Below, one piece after another: positions 9,842 through 20,783 of a DNA stretch of 64,000 nucleotides. Position 1 is the stretch's first letter, and every line of letters starts with the position of its first letter. The position numbers were made by a program, and so were the translations under genes. Source of the stretch: Amia ocellicauda (lineage: Eukaryota; Chordata; Actinopteri; Amiiformes; Amiidae); contig NC_089863.1 in assembly GCF_036373705.1 (NCBI RefSeq), positions 5,118,857-5,182,856 on the forward strand, given 5' to 3'. The notes below the pieces were generated by a model, which was not told the origin of the DNA, did not search any database, and worked only from the letters and a program-made list of their open reading frames with translations.

Positions 9842-11062
9842 CACTCACCTAAAGGATTATTAGGAACACCATACTAATACTGTGTTTGACCCCCTTTCGC
9901 CTTCAGAACTGCCTTAATTCTACGTGGCATTGATTCAACAAGGTGCTGAAAGCATTCTTTAGAAATGTTGGCCCATATTGATAGGATAGCATCTTGCAGT
10001 TGATGGAGATTTGTGGGATGCACATCCAGGGCATGAAGCTCCCGTTCCACCACATCCCAAAGATGCTCTATTGGGTTGAGATCTGGTGACTGTGGGGGCC
10101 AGTTTAGTACAGTGAACTCATTGTCATGTTCAAGAAACCAATTTGAAATGATTCGACCTTTGTGACATGGTGCATTATCCTGCTGGAAGTAGCCATCAGA
10201 GGATGGGTACATGGTGGTCATAAAGGGATGGACATGGTCAGAAACAATGCTCAGGTAGGCCGTGGCATTTAAACGATGCCCAATTGGCACTAAGGGGCCT
10301 AAAGTGTGCCAAGAAAACATCCCCCACACCATTACACCACCACCACCAGCCTGCACAGTGGTAACAAGGCATGATGGATCCATGTTCTCATTCTGTTTAC
10401 GCCAAATTCTGACTCTACCATCTGAATGTCTCAACAGAAATCGAGACTCATCAGACCAGGCAACATTTTTCCAGTCTTCAACTGTCCAATTTTGGTGAGC
10501 TTGTGCAAATTGTAGCCTCTTTTTCCTATTTGTAGTGGAGATGAGTGGTACCCAGTGGGGTCTTCTGCTGTTGTAGCCCATCCGCCTCAAGGTTGTACGT
10601 GTTGTGGCTTCACAAATGCTTTGCTGCATACCTCGGTTGTAACGAGTGGTTATTTCAGTCAAAGTTGCTCTTCTATCAGCTTGAATCAGTCGGCCCATTC
10701 TCCTCTGACCTCTAGCATCAACAAGGCATTTTCGCCCACAGGACTGCCGCATACTGGATGTTTTTCCCTTTTCACACCATTCTTTGTAAACCCTAGAAAT
10801 GGTTGTGCGTGAAAATCCCAGTAACTGAGCAGATTGTGAAATACTCAGACCGGCCCGTCTGGCACCAACAACCATGCCACGCTCAAAATTGCTTAAATCA
10901 CCTTTCTTTCCCATTCAGACATTCAGTTTGGAGTTCAGGAGATTGTCTTGACCAGGACCACACCCCTAAATGCATTGAAGCAACTGCCATGTGATTGGTT
11001 GGTTAGATAATTGCATTAATGAGAAATTGAACAGGTGTTCCTAATAATCCTTTAGGTGAGTG
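9842..11062 (-). mobile_element. Complete Tc1-type (DD36E) DNA transposon
   Basis: The 1,221-bp element has perfect 29-bp terminal inverted repeats beginning CACTCACCTAAAGGATTATT and is flanked on both sides by the TA target duplication (9,840-9,841 and 11,063-11,064). It contains one uninterrupted transposase gene on the minus strand and sits inside the 3' UTR of a LINE. Perfect ends and an open gene mean the insertion is young or the copy is potentially active. Confidence 0.95.
9874..10914 (-). CDS. Tc1/mariner transposase, intact, DD36E
   Basis: This 346-residue transposase cuts and pastes the element by binding its inverted repeats. Residues 8-47 form a paired-type helix-turn-helix (ISQSAQLLGFSRTTISRV) and 60-120 a second DNA-binding helix region. 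The catalytic domain has D155 (in WSDESRF), D246 (in QQDNAPCH) and E283 (in SPDLNPIEHLW). There are 36 residues between D246 and E283, not the 34 of classical Tc1 or Sleeping Beauty. This matches the spacing that defines the DD36E Incomer group of Tc1/mariner elements. The length is normal for the superfamily and no stop or frameshift is present. The ATG lies 151 bp inside the right end, as usual. It is not a host gene. Confidence 0.93.
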   Translation of the reverse strand: MGKKGDLSNFERGMVVGARRAGLSISQSAQLLGFSRTTISRVYKEWCEKGKTSSMRQSCGRKCLVDARGQRRMGRLIQADRRATLTEITTRYNRGMQQSICEATTRTTLRRMGYNSRRPHWVPLISTTNRKKRLQFAQAHQNWTVEDWKNVAWSDESRFLLRHSDGRVRIWRKQNENMDPSCLVTTVQAGGGGVMVWGMFSWHTLGPLVPIGHRLNATAYLSIVSDHVHPFMTTMYPSSDGYFQQDNAPCHKGRIISNWFLEHDNEFTVLNWPPQSPDLNPIEHLWDVVERELHALDVHPTNLHQLQDAILSIWANISKECFQHLVESMPRRIKAVLKAKGGQTQY

Positions 11063-11064
11063 TA

Positions 11065-11235
11065 TATTAATGTATGTAATGTCTGTAAACTTGTGTGTAT
11101 TGTATGTATACAGTATTATTGCCACTGCACTATTCTGTGTTTTGCAGTGGACCCCCCTGTACTTGCTTTGGCAAAACGGGTGTAACCTTGTCAAGCCAAT
11201 AAAGCTGTTTTTGAATTTGAATTTGAATTTGAGAA
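11065..11235 (+). mobile_element. LINE 3' UTR, part 2, with (GAATTT)n tail
   Basis: This continues the LINE interrupted by the Tc1 element. It ends with GCCAATAAAGCTGTTTTTG and a tail of TGAATT repeats, typical of a LINE 3' end with a simple-repeat tail. Confidence 0.8.
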
Positions 11236-11735
11236 GGGGAGGTTGCGAGGTTGTGATCAGTGTGCACGTATCCCCAGTGGCACTGTCACATAATGCATGT
11301 GGTCAATCTATTTTCTACAACTGTTGTATATATATATATATATATTGGTGTAATAAACGTATTACTTCAGGGATGTATCCTGAGAAAGTACAAAACCACT
11401 ACAGAAGTGTACGAAGGCTGCTGTCTATAACTTAGGGATCAGTGCACGACTTCTATCGATGGGTATCAGTTGCTCTCCCAACCAAGGTGTGATGTAAATA
11501 CAAAGCATACGCCTGGAAGCAAACCTAATGTTATGCGTAACTGCTTTGTTTTAGCAGATTTTTAATTTGTGGTGTATTTTCTTCAGAATAATATATATTT
11601 TTTAATACCATAATACATCATTGTTTACTATAAAGTCGTCCTCGCTATCTTAAAACACTGAAGCATATCAACATCATACAATGTCATCTAGACCACTGGA
11701 AAACACATGCAATTGCATGGAGCCTCTCAGATGAG
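11236..11735. other. Intergenic DNA with short (TA)n
   Basis: A TA run lies at about 11,325-11,346. No gene or known repeat is recognised before the start of duplication copy 2. Confidence 0.5.
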
Positions 11736-12340
11736 TTCCACCACACATTTTACAGGTCATTTAAACTGTGGATAATAAAAACAGAACAATGTAATAATTG
11801 TGTGTATTTTATATCATTAATCCACTACATATTCCATTAATTCTGAATAAAGTATTGTAGATTTTCTCTGAATTCCCACCCAACCACAGTGTGCTTTTTC
11901 TAATAGAATATAATTGATTGATGTCATCATCAGGGCAAGTGCAACGTGTCACACAAACAATGCATTCTGTTCCCTGAGCAGCACATTCAGTAATATCAAT
12001 TTGATTAGTAAAGTAGGCTACCATGTCTCTGTCCAAAAGTTCAGGTTGGTACACATGAGGGTTGTGTATGAGACACCTGACAGGACATTAGACTTCTTCA
12101 CATAGAGATCTGGTACAATCTGGCTGAAGCCGACAATGTGTTGATGCAACATTATGTGACACTGGAGTAACGTCTTCCTCATCTGAATATCCATGATATT
12201 CTGTGGTTCGATGATACTTTGCTGCCTGCAGCATTGAGAGAGAGGACATGATCGCACTGTGATAACCACGTGTCGGCTGCTTTGTTGTTGACTTATGCAA
12301 AGTATTAAATGACACACCCTGTGGCAGTGAGCTCTCCTGC

Positions 12341-12347
12341 ATAAATA
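12341..12347 (+). promoter_or_regulatory. TATA-like element, copy 2
   Basis: ATAAATA lies 47 bp before the ATG at 12,394. The E-box CACGTG and the octamer-like ATGCAAAG upstream are kept. Confidence 0.6.
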
Positions 12348-12393
12348 GAGCTGACTCTGCTCCTCACACCACAACACTGAACCCAGAGACACC

Positions 12394-13677
12394 ATGAAGG
12401 CTACGATCATACTGTTCGCCATCGCCGCGCTCTACAGCAGTAAGTGAAACCCACGACAATTCATGGTCAGTCGTTGTGTATTGTGCCGCAATGGACTGAA
12501 ACACCAGAGGAGTGTTTAACTAGGAACGCAGTGCAGATTAGTCCAAATAACAGCAAATGTGGAGATGACTTTCTTAATGATACAAGGTCTTAAAAATGCA
12601 GAGTTTTGAAAGCTGAGGCTGTGGTTTATGTGTCTATTTTGAAACGCTATACAGATCATCTGTCCAGCATGAAGAAGCCGCCCATTGTGTCTGTGTCAGT
12701 CTAGTGCTGTATCGATCCCACACTCGTCTGCTTTACATGCTTTTCTGTTCAGTTTCAGCTGTAGGTGCACTGGCCAACCAGCAGATTACTACCACCTCAG
12801 GTTCTGGTAGTGGAAGGTAAGGTAATGAGACTTAAAAGTTGACTAATTCAGATTATTATGACTATTGAATGTAGAGCTTATACTCACACAAGTTCCATGA
12901 CAGCTCTATCTGCACCAGATGACTTTAACAGGGGTTAATGCAGCTACATACAAAAAGCCATTCACCACAGTTCTCAACTTCACAGCAAAAGGTGTATTTG
13001 TGCAAAATGTTGCAATAAAGACAAAAGAAAACTTTTCACCACAGAGACCCCATGAACTGCAAAGCAGGGTTTCAGTTCAGAGTGTGAGAAAAGTTATTGC
13101 GTAAAGTCAAGAATAATGTAATGTTAGAAACATTCCTAATTTAGCAGATAGGAAAATATCTGCATGATTGTTATTTGTATCAGATACAGGGTTTGCTGTT
13201 ATAATAATAACCCATGCATTCTGTCTTGTATTTCAGATGTAATTATATAATAGTATATGTTGTATACACACACAATGGTGTCACATATTGGTACATGACA
13301 AACTGAAGGACAGTACATTTCTACCATATATGAAAACTGTGTGTTTGTTCCCTCTGGGTTTGTAGTGTAGGAGAGAAATGTGCAAGAGCAACAGATCAGT
13401 TAGCAGAGGATCTTATAAACATAGATATTGGTCATTTTTCTTTACATCATATCAGAAACAAAAGGGTCATTTTGAAGATACAAACATTAGCATTTCAGCA
13501 TCAAGAAAAGATCTGCATGGAGCTCAAAGTGACAAGAGAGTCTTTTTACAGAGAGACAGAGAGTCACTGGGGGTTCAGGGACCTTGCGTTTCATTATTAT
13601 AACCTATTTGTCTGTCTTTGATTTCCTAGCGGTATCCGGCCGAAGTAATCAAGACCATTCCAGCCGTGCTCTATTGA
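12394..13677 (+). CDS. Small secreted protein, copy 2 (four-exon model)
   Basis: Exons are 12,394-12,439, 12,753-12,816, 13,366-13,528 and 13,630-13,677, giving 106 codons plus stop. The signal peptide is identical to copy 1. Exon 2 differs after NQQIT: it encodes TTSGSGSG-type Ser/Gly/Thr-rich residues instead of PKLLR and ends at a different donor (AG/GTAAGG). It is 9 nt longer, so the phase is preserved. Exon 3 has one amino-acid change (Lys to Arg) and exon 4 is unchanged. A 2-bp insertion at about 13,560 lies beyond the proposed exon 3 donor, in the intron, which favours the splice model over read-through. The gene is followed by AATAAA at 13,732. Function unknown. Confidence 0.55.
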
Positions 13678-13731
13678 CCCAAGAAACTGTAACAGCCTGT
13701 ATAGTAGGAAGAGTGATGATGCTGTTTGACT

Positions 13732-13737
13732 AATAAA
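13732..13737 (+). terminator. Polyadenylation signal AATAAA, copy 2
   Basis: It lies at the same distance from the proposed stop codon as in copies 1 and 3. Confidence 0.7.
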
Positions 13738-14250
13738 ATCCCTGTCCACAAAGCTGTGTTTCTGCCTCTCATTACCAGTGCTGAGAGCATCTTGTGTCTG
13801 TAAGGAAGGGTGTTGACAATGCCGTGTAACTGCACCTGCAGACCTGGACTCACAACACTGTGCAGCCTGTTCAAACACAAGCAAGGACTTCTGAATTGCC
13901 CTCCAGCCTTGGAAAAGCTCGGGCCAATTTGACGTCATAGATTTGCTCTCACTGTTAGAGTGCTGATTATTGTAGTCTCGGACTTTAACGATTACAGTAG
14001 ACACACTTTGTATTAGTTGCATATGACTCCCATAGTCTGTGGCATTGACTTGTTGCCTATAAACAATTTGGTTGTTTCAGTCGTAAAGGTTTAAAGTATG
14101 GAAACATTTTAATAATTTCTTATCAACATTCACTGTGACTTGATTTGGTACACGGTTTAAATAAAACTTTCAAATAAATGAGTATAACTCCTTAACATTG
14201 AAGAGAAGTAGTAGGTTATCTACAAAGGGGGATATTACACGAGCTTCAAC

Positions 14251-14503
14251 GCTGTGGTCACAGAGAGACAGGAGAGGTGGACACACAGAGGACAGTGTGA
14301 TCAGTGAGAGACAGGAGAGGTGGACACACAGAGGACAGGGTGATCAGTGAGAGACAGGAGAGGTGGACACACAGAGGACCGGAGAGACAGGAGAGGTGGA
14401 CACAGAGAGGACCGGTGCTGTGGTCACTGAGAGACAGGAGAGGTGGACACACAGAGGACAGTGTGGTCACTGAGAGACAGGAGATGTGGACACAGAGAGG
14501 ACC
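14251..14503 (+). repeat. Minisatellite, about 36-bp units, copy 2
   Basis: It has the same unit as at 4,884-5,224, with a different number and order of variants. Confidence 0.95.
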
Positions 14504-15040
14504 AGGACCACACAGCAATTAAAGTCCAGTATTTGTTACAAGTAAATAAATGAACAGTATTTTAATTGTATTGATATCAAAAGTAAACATTGATAAAGTA
14601 GGACAGATCTCATACTGTCCAATACAAACACATTAACAATTATACATGCACAGTATCTGTACTTTGACTATTAAAACACCTGTGTTTACAGACATGACTT
14701 TCCAGAAGAACTGAGTGACTGATACATGAAACTACTGTATCTTCAAAAAAGTTAACTGCTACATATTCCTAGAACAAGACCCGCTTACGACTTTTGTCTT
14801 TACCTGAACTGAGAAGACAATTATTCTATTTTTCCAGAAGCACAAGCATGTCAATGAGCCCGTGGGTGAGACGTCTCTAGGACTGCAGATCAATCCAGAC
14901 CTGCACAATTCACAAGAGCACCTGGATGCTGAAATGCAACACAACCTTCTTGCAAAAACAGCGAGGATGGGGTGTTTGGCTTGAGTTTGCACCAGTAAAG
15001 TGGAGCCTCTATTTCCTGACACGTCTCATAGACTGTGTAC
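14504..15040. other. Duplicated spacer before decamer array 2
   Basis: It is about 98% identical to 34,628-35,164 and missing from copy 1. Minus-strand open frames here carry no recognisable domain. Confidence 0.6.
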
Positions 15041-18000
15041 TGCTGTGCAGTGCAGTAAACTACAGTATTGCGCAGTGCAGTGCAGTAGAGTACAGTATTG
15101 TGCAGTGAAGTGCAGTAGAGTACAGTATTGTGCAGTGTAGTAGATAGCAGTATTCTGCAGTGCAGTAGCATACAGTATTGTGCAGTGCAGTGCATTAGAG
15201 TACAGTAAAGTGCAGTTCATTAGAGTACAGTATTGTGCTGTGCAAATCAGTAGAGTACAGTATTGTGCAGTGAATTGTAGTAGAGTACAGTATTGCACAG
15301 TACAGTATTGTGCAGTAAAGTGTAGTAGAGTACAGTATTGCACAGTACAGAATTGTGCAGTAAAGTGTAGTAGAGTACAGTATTGTGCAGTAGAGTACAG
15401 TATTGTGCAGTGAAGTGTAGTAGAGAACAGTATTGTCCAGTGAAGTATAGTAGAGTATAGTATTGTGCAGTGAAGTGCAGTAGAGTACAGTATTCTGCAG
15501 TTGAGTACAGTATTGTGCAGTGAAGTATAGTAGAGTACAGTATTGTGCAGTGCATTAGAGTACAGTAAAGTGCAGTTCAGTAGAGTACAGCATTGTGCAG
15601 TGCAGTGGAGTGCAGTATTGTGCAGTGCAGTAGAGTACAGTATTGTGCAGTGCAGTAGCATACAGTATTGTGCAGTGCAGTGCAGTGGAGTACTGTATTG
15701 TGCAGTGCATTTGAGTACAGTAAAGTGCAGTTCAGTAGAGTACAGCATTGTGCAGTGCAGTAGAGTACAGTACTGTTAATGTAAAGTACAGTATTGTGCA
15801 GTGTAGTGGATAACAGTATTCTGCAGTGCAGTAGAGTACAGTATTTTGCAGTGTAGTAGATAGCAGTATTGTGCAGTGCAGTAGCATACAGTATTGTGCA
15901 GTGCAGTGCATTAGAGTACAGTAAAGTGCAGTGCATTAGAGTACAGTATTGTTAATGTAAAGTACAGTATTGTGCAGTGTAGTGGATAACAGTATTGTGC
16001 AGTGCAGTAGAGTACAGTATTGTGCAGTGTAGTAGATAGCAGTATTCTGCAGTGCAGTAGCATACAGTATTGTGCAGTGCAGTGCATTAGAGTACAGTAA
16101 AGTGCAGTTCATTAGAGTACAGTATTGTGCTGTGCAAATCAGTAGAGTACAGTATTGTGCAGTGAAGTATAGTAGAGTATAGTATTGTGGAGTGAAGTGC
16201 AGTAGAGTACAGTATTCTGCAGTTGAGTACAGTATTGTGCAGTGAAGTATAGTAGAGTACAGTATTGCACAGTAGAGTACAGTATTGTGCAGTGCATTAG
16301 AGTACAGTAAAGTGCAGTTCAGTAGAGTACAGCATTGTGCAATGCAGTGGAGTGCAGTATTGTGCAGTGCAGTAGAGTACAGTATTGTGCAGTGCAGTAG
16401 CATACAGTATTGTGCAGTGCAGTGCAGTGGAGTACTGTATTGTGCAGTGCATTAGAGTACAGTAAAGTGCAGTTCAGTAGAGTACAGCATTGTGCAGTGC
16501 AGTAGAGTACAGTACTGTTAATGTAAAGTACAGTATTGTGCAGTGTAGTGGATAACAGTATTCTGCAGTGCAGTAGAGTACAGTATTTTGCAGTGTAGTA
16601 GATAGCAGTATTGTGCAGTGCAGTAGCATACAGTATTGTGCAGTGCAGTGCATTAGAGTACAGTAAAGTGCAGTGCATTAGAGTACAGTATTGTTAATGT
16701 AAAGTACAGTATTGTGCAGTGTAGTGGATAACAGTATTGTGCAGTGCAGTAGAGTACAGTATTGTGCAGTGTAGTAGATAGCAGTATTCTGCAGTGCAGT
16801 AGCATACAGTATTGTGCAGTGCAGTGCATTAGAGTACAGTAAAGTTCAGTGCATTACAGTACAGTATAGTGCTGTGCAATGCAGTAGAGTACAGTATTGT
16901 GCAGTGAAGTGTAGTAGAGTACAGTATTGCACAGTACATTATTGTGCAGTAAAGTGTAGTAAAGTACAGTATTGTGCAATAGAGTACAGTATTGTGCTGT
17001 GCAATGCAGTAGAGTACAGTATTGTGCAGTGGAGTGTAGTAGAGTACAATATTGCACAGTACAGTATTGTGCAGTAAAGTGTAGTAGAGTACAGTATTGG
17101 ACAGCACAGTATTGTGCAGTAAAGTGTAGTAAAGTACAGTATTGTGCAGTAGAGTACAGTATTGTCCAGTGAAGTATAGTAGAGTATAGTATTGTGCAGT
17201 GAAGTGCAGTAGAGTACAGTATTGTGCAGTAGAGTACAGTAATGTGCAGTGAAGTATAGTAGAGTACAGTATTGCACAGTAGAGTACAGTATTGTGCAGT
17301 GCATTAGAGTACAGTAAAGTGCAGTGCAGTAGAGTACAGCATTGTGCAGTACAGTGGAGTGCAGTATTGTGCAGTGCAGTAGAGTACAGTATTGTGCAGT
17401 GCAGTAGCATACAGTATTGTGCAGTGCAGTGCAGTAGAGTACAGTGAAGTGCAGTGCATTAGAGTACAGTACTGTTAATGTAAAGTTCAGTATTGTGCAG
17501 TGTAGTGGATAACAGTATTCTGCAGTGAAGTAGAGTACAGTATTGTGCAGTGTAGTAGATAGCAGTATTGTGCAGTGCAGTAGCATACAGTATTGTGCAG
17601 TGCAGTGCATTAGAGTACAGGAAAGTGCAGTGCATTAGAGTACAGTATTGTTAATGTAAAGTACAGTATTGTGCAGTGTAGTGGATAACAGTATTCTGCA
17701 GTGCAGTACAGTACAGTATTTTGCAGTGTAGTAGATAGCAGTATTCTGCAGTGCAGTAGCATACAGTATTGTGCAGTGCATTTGCGTACAGTAAACTGCA
17801 GTTCAGTAGAGTACAGTATTGTACAGTGCAGTGGAGTACAGTATTGTGCAGTGCAGTGCAGTAGAGAACAGTATTGTGCAGTAGAGTACAGTATTGTGCA
17901 GTGCATTAGAGTACAGTAAAGTGCAGTTCAGTAGAGTACAGCATTGTACAGTGCAGTGGAGTACAGTATTGTGCAGTGCAGTGCAGTAGAGAACAGTATT

Positions 18001-19648
18001 GTGCAGTTCAGTAGAGTAAAGTATTGCACAGTGCAGAAGAGTACAGTATTATCCTGTGCAGTGCAGAAAAGTATAGTATTGTTAATGTAAAGTGTAGTGG
18101 ATAACAGTATTCTGCAGTGCAGCAGAGTACAGTATTGTGCAGTGCAGTGCAGTAGAGTACAGTATTGTGCAGTGCAGTAGCATACAGTATTGTGCAGTGC
18201 AGTGCAGTAGAGTACAGTATTGTGCAGTGCAGTAGCATACAGTATTGTGCAGTGCAGTGCATTAGAGTACAGTATTCTGCAGTGCAGTGCATTAGAGTAC
18301 AGTATTCTGCAGTGCATTAGAGTACAGTATTGTGCAGTGCAGTGCAGTAGAGTACAGTACTGTGCAGTGCAGTGCATTACAGTACAGTGAAGTGCAGTGC
18401 ATTAGAGTACAGTATTGTTAATGTAAAGTACAGTATTGTGCAGTGTAGTGGATAACAGTATTCTGCAGTGCAGTAGAGTACAGTATTTTGCAGTGTAGTA
18501 GATAGCAGTATTCTGCAGTGCAGTAGCATACAGTATTGTGCAGTGCAGTGCATTGGAGTACAGTAAAGTGCAGTTCAGTAGAGTACAGTATTGTGCTGTG
18601 CAATGCAGTAGAGTACAGTATTGTGCAGTGAAATGTAGTAGAGTACAGTATTGTGCAGTAGAGTACAGTATTGTGCAGTACAGTATTGTGCAGTAATGTG
18701 TAGTAAAGTACAGTATTGTGCAGTAGAGTACAGTATTGTCCAGTGAAGTATAGTAGAGTATAGTATTGTGCAGTGAAGTGCAGAAGAGTACAGTATTGTG
18801 CAGTAGACTACAGTATTGTGCAGTGAAGTATAGTAGAGTACAGTATTGTGCAGTGAAGTGCAGTAGAGTACAGTAGTATGCAGTAGAGTACAGTATTGTG
18901 CAGTGAAATGTAGTAGAGTACAGTATTGCACAGTACAGTATTGTGCAGTGAAGTGTAGTAAAGTACAGTATTGCACAGTAGAGTACAGTATTGTGCAGTG
19001 AAGTATAGTAGAGTACAGTATTGCACAGTAGAGTACAGTATTGTGCAGTGAAGTGTAGTAGAGTACAGTATTGTGCAGTAGAGTACAGTATTGTGCAGTG
19101 AAATGTAGTAGAGTACAGTATTGCACAGTACAGTATTGTGCAGTGAAGTGTAGTAAAGTACAGTATTGCACAGTAGAGTACAGTATTGTGCAGTGAAGTG
19201 CAGTAGAGTACAGTATTGTGCAGTAGAGTACAGTATTGTGCAGTGAAGTGTAGTAGAGTACAGTATTGTGCAGTAGAGTACAGTATTGTGCATTGAAGTG
19301 TAGTAGAGTACAGTATGGCACAGTGGAGTACAGTATTGTGCAGTGAAGTGCAGTAGAGTACAGTATTGTGCAGTGAAGTGCAGTAGAGTACAGTATTGTG
19401 CAGTGAAGTGTAGTAGAGTACAGTATTGTGCAGTAGAGTACAGTATTGTGCATTGAAGTGTAGTAGAGTACAGTATGGCACAGTGGAGTACAGTATTGTG
19501 CAGTGAAGTGCAGTTGAGTACAGTATTGTGCAGTGAAGTGCAGTAGAGTACAGTATTGTGCAGTGAAGTGCAGTAGAGTACAGTATTGTGCAGTAGAGTA
19601 CAGTATTGTGCAGTGAAGTGTAGTAGAGTACAGTATTGTGCAGTGCTG
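15041..19648 (+). repeat. Decamer satellite array 2 (4.6 kb)
   Basis: Nearly 4.6 kb is made of 10-bp units of the form CAGTNNNGTN (CAGTATTGTG, CAGTGAAGTG, CAGTAGAGTA), often grouped as 20- or 30-bp blocks. A 742-bp stretch is duplicated inside it (15,577-15,936 against 16,319-16,678). A marker GTTAATGTAAAG variant recurs at 15,775, 15,951, 16,517 and 16,693. Long minus-strand open frames in all three phases (up to 359 codons) arise because the 10-bp unit lacks stops on that strand. They are not genes. Confidence 0.97.
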
Positions 19649-20605
19649 TACTGGACTGTGTCTCTGCAGGACCAGGATTCAGCTTCTAAACAGGCCCTTC
19701 TGTAACCTCCCTCAAACCCTGTGGAGTCAATATAACACACAGACACACAGCTGGCATAAAAACAGAGTTTATTTGTGATTAGTACATGGTATAGCTGTTA
19801 TTAAATGCTTTTTAAGAAATTTATACCAGATAAATAATATTAATAAACACAATAACATCAAGAATCATCATCATCATCTTCATCTTCACCACACAACAGC
19901 TGGTTTAAGTGTTGAAGGCACAATTCATGATCAAAGATTCATTTTTAAGACAGTGGATTCATGCAGCCAGAAGCCCCAGATCAAGCGCTGATGTCAGTGA
20001 CTGAGAGGCTCCTGGAATCAGCACATCTACAGTGTGATGAGGAGGGGGTTTGTGTTCAGCTTGTTCTTGTATAGTCAGTGTAATTGTACATGTTTAGCAG
20101 AGTTTGGCAGTGATTCCCTACAGAGGTTTCTCAGTCCTGCACTGTGCTTTACTGCGCTAGAGCAGAGCAATACCATGAAATGAGAAATATTCCTTAGGCA
20201 TGTTTACTGCAGCGCACTAGTCTGTGGAGCAGTAATGGAGCGGCGCAGTACAGCACAGTGATGGTGTGTTGAGCCCATAGGAACCACAGAGTCAAAGACT
20301 GACCATGGTAATCGTTTATACACAACACAATAATAATAATCATAATAATCATAATAATCATAATAATAATTATCATAATAATAATAATCATAATATTGAT
20401 GTCCTTCTACAGAGTCTCATTATGGAGATGAGATGGATTGTCTTGGGATCATTTTAGCAGGTAGGGGCTCGAGAAAAGTATTTAACATGGATTTGTTTAT
20501 TGACAATAATATATCAAAGAGATCTGAACTTGGCTGACTTCTTGAAGTCGTGTTGCTCTGTCTCTATTTCACTCTGCCTCTCTCTCTCTCCCTCTTCTTT
20601 CCCAG
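19649..20605. repeat. Duplicated flank after decamer array (copy A)
   Basis: It is shared with 61,291-62,145 and, from CACACAACAGCTGG onward, with 37,776-38,454. It contains (AAT/CAT)n simple repeats at 20,325-20,395. No coding motif is seen. Confidence 0.85.
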
Positions 20606-20783
20606 TCTCCCCAGTTCTTGCTGCTATGCCAGTGAGAGTGGGGGATGCTGTGTTGTAATGGGACGGCCTACAGATGGATTCCAGTAGACTAGAGACATGT
20701 CTTATGGGAGACCGCAGATAAAAGTGTCTATGAGTGTGGAGATGGATCCATGTTTCCAGGCCGAGGCTTCGAGGGCAGTCCCA
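20606..20783 (+). pseudogene. Immunoglobulin V-like exon remnant, cut by gypsy sequence
   Basis: After a pyrimidine-tract acceptor the frame reads SPVLAAMPVRVGDAVL, then a stop and frame change. It resumes with WETADKSVYECGDGSMFPG, in the style of V-set Ig domains of fish Ig-superfamily receptors. A TAG replaces a codon just before the WET block. The exon ends abruptly at 20,783, where gypsy sequence begins. The paralogue at 38,455-38,775 continues through the rest of the domain. Confidence 0.7.

Larger units (their letters stand above)
11736..14503 (+). repeat. Segmental duplication unit, copy 2
   Basis: It matches 1,381-5,225 and 30,888-34,627 except that it lacks about 960 bp (equivalent to 1,795-2,760) and has a different 3' end of exon 2 in the small gene. 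It differs from copy 1 by more scattered substitutions than copy 3 does, so copies 1 and 3 appear to be the closer pair. Confidence 0.93.

Noticed and set aside
15041-19648. CRISPR-like array
   Set aside because: The repeats are contiguous 10-bp units with no unique spacers, and the genome is vertebrate.
15026-19746. Many open frames up to 359 codons on both strands
   Set aside because: Decamer array artefacts, as above.
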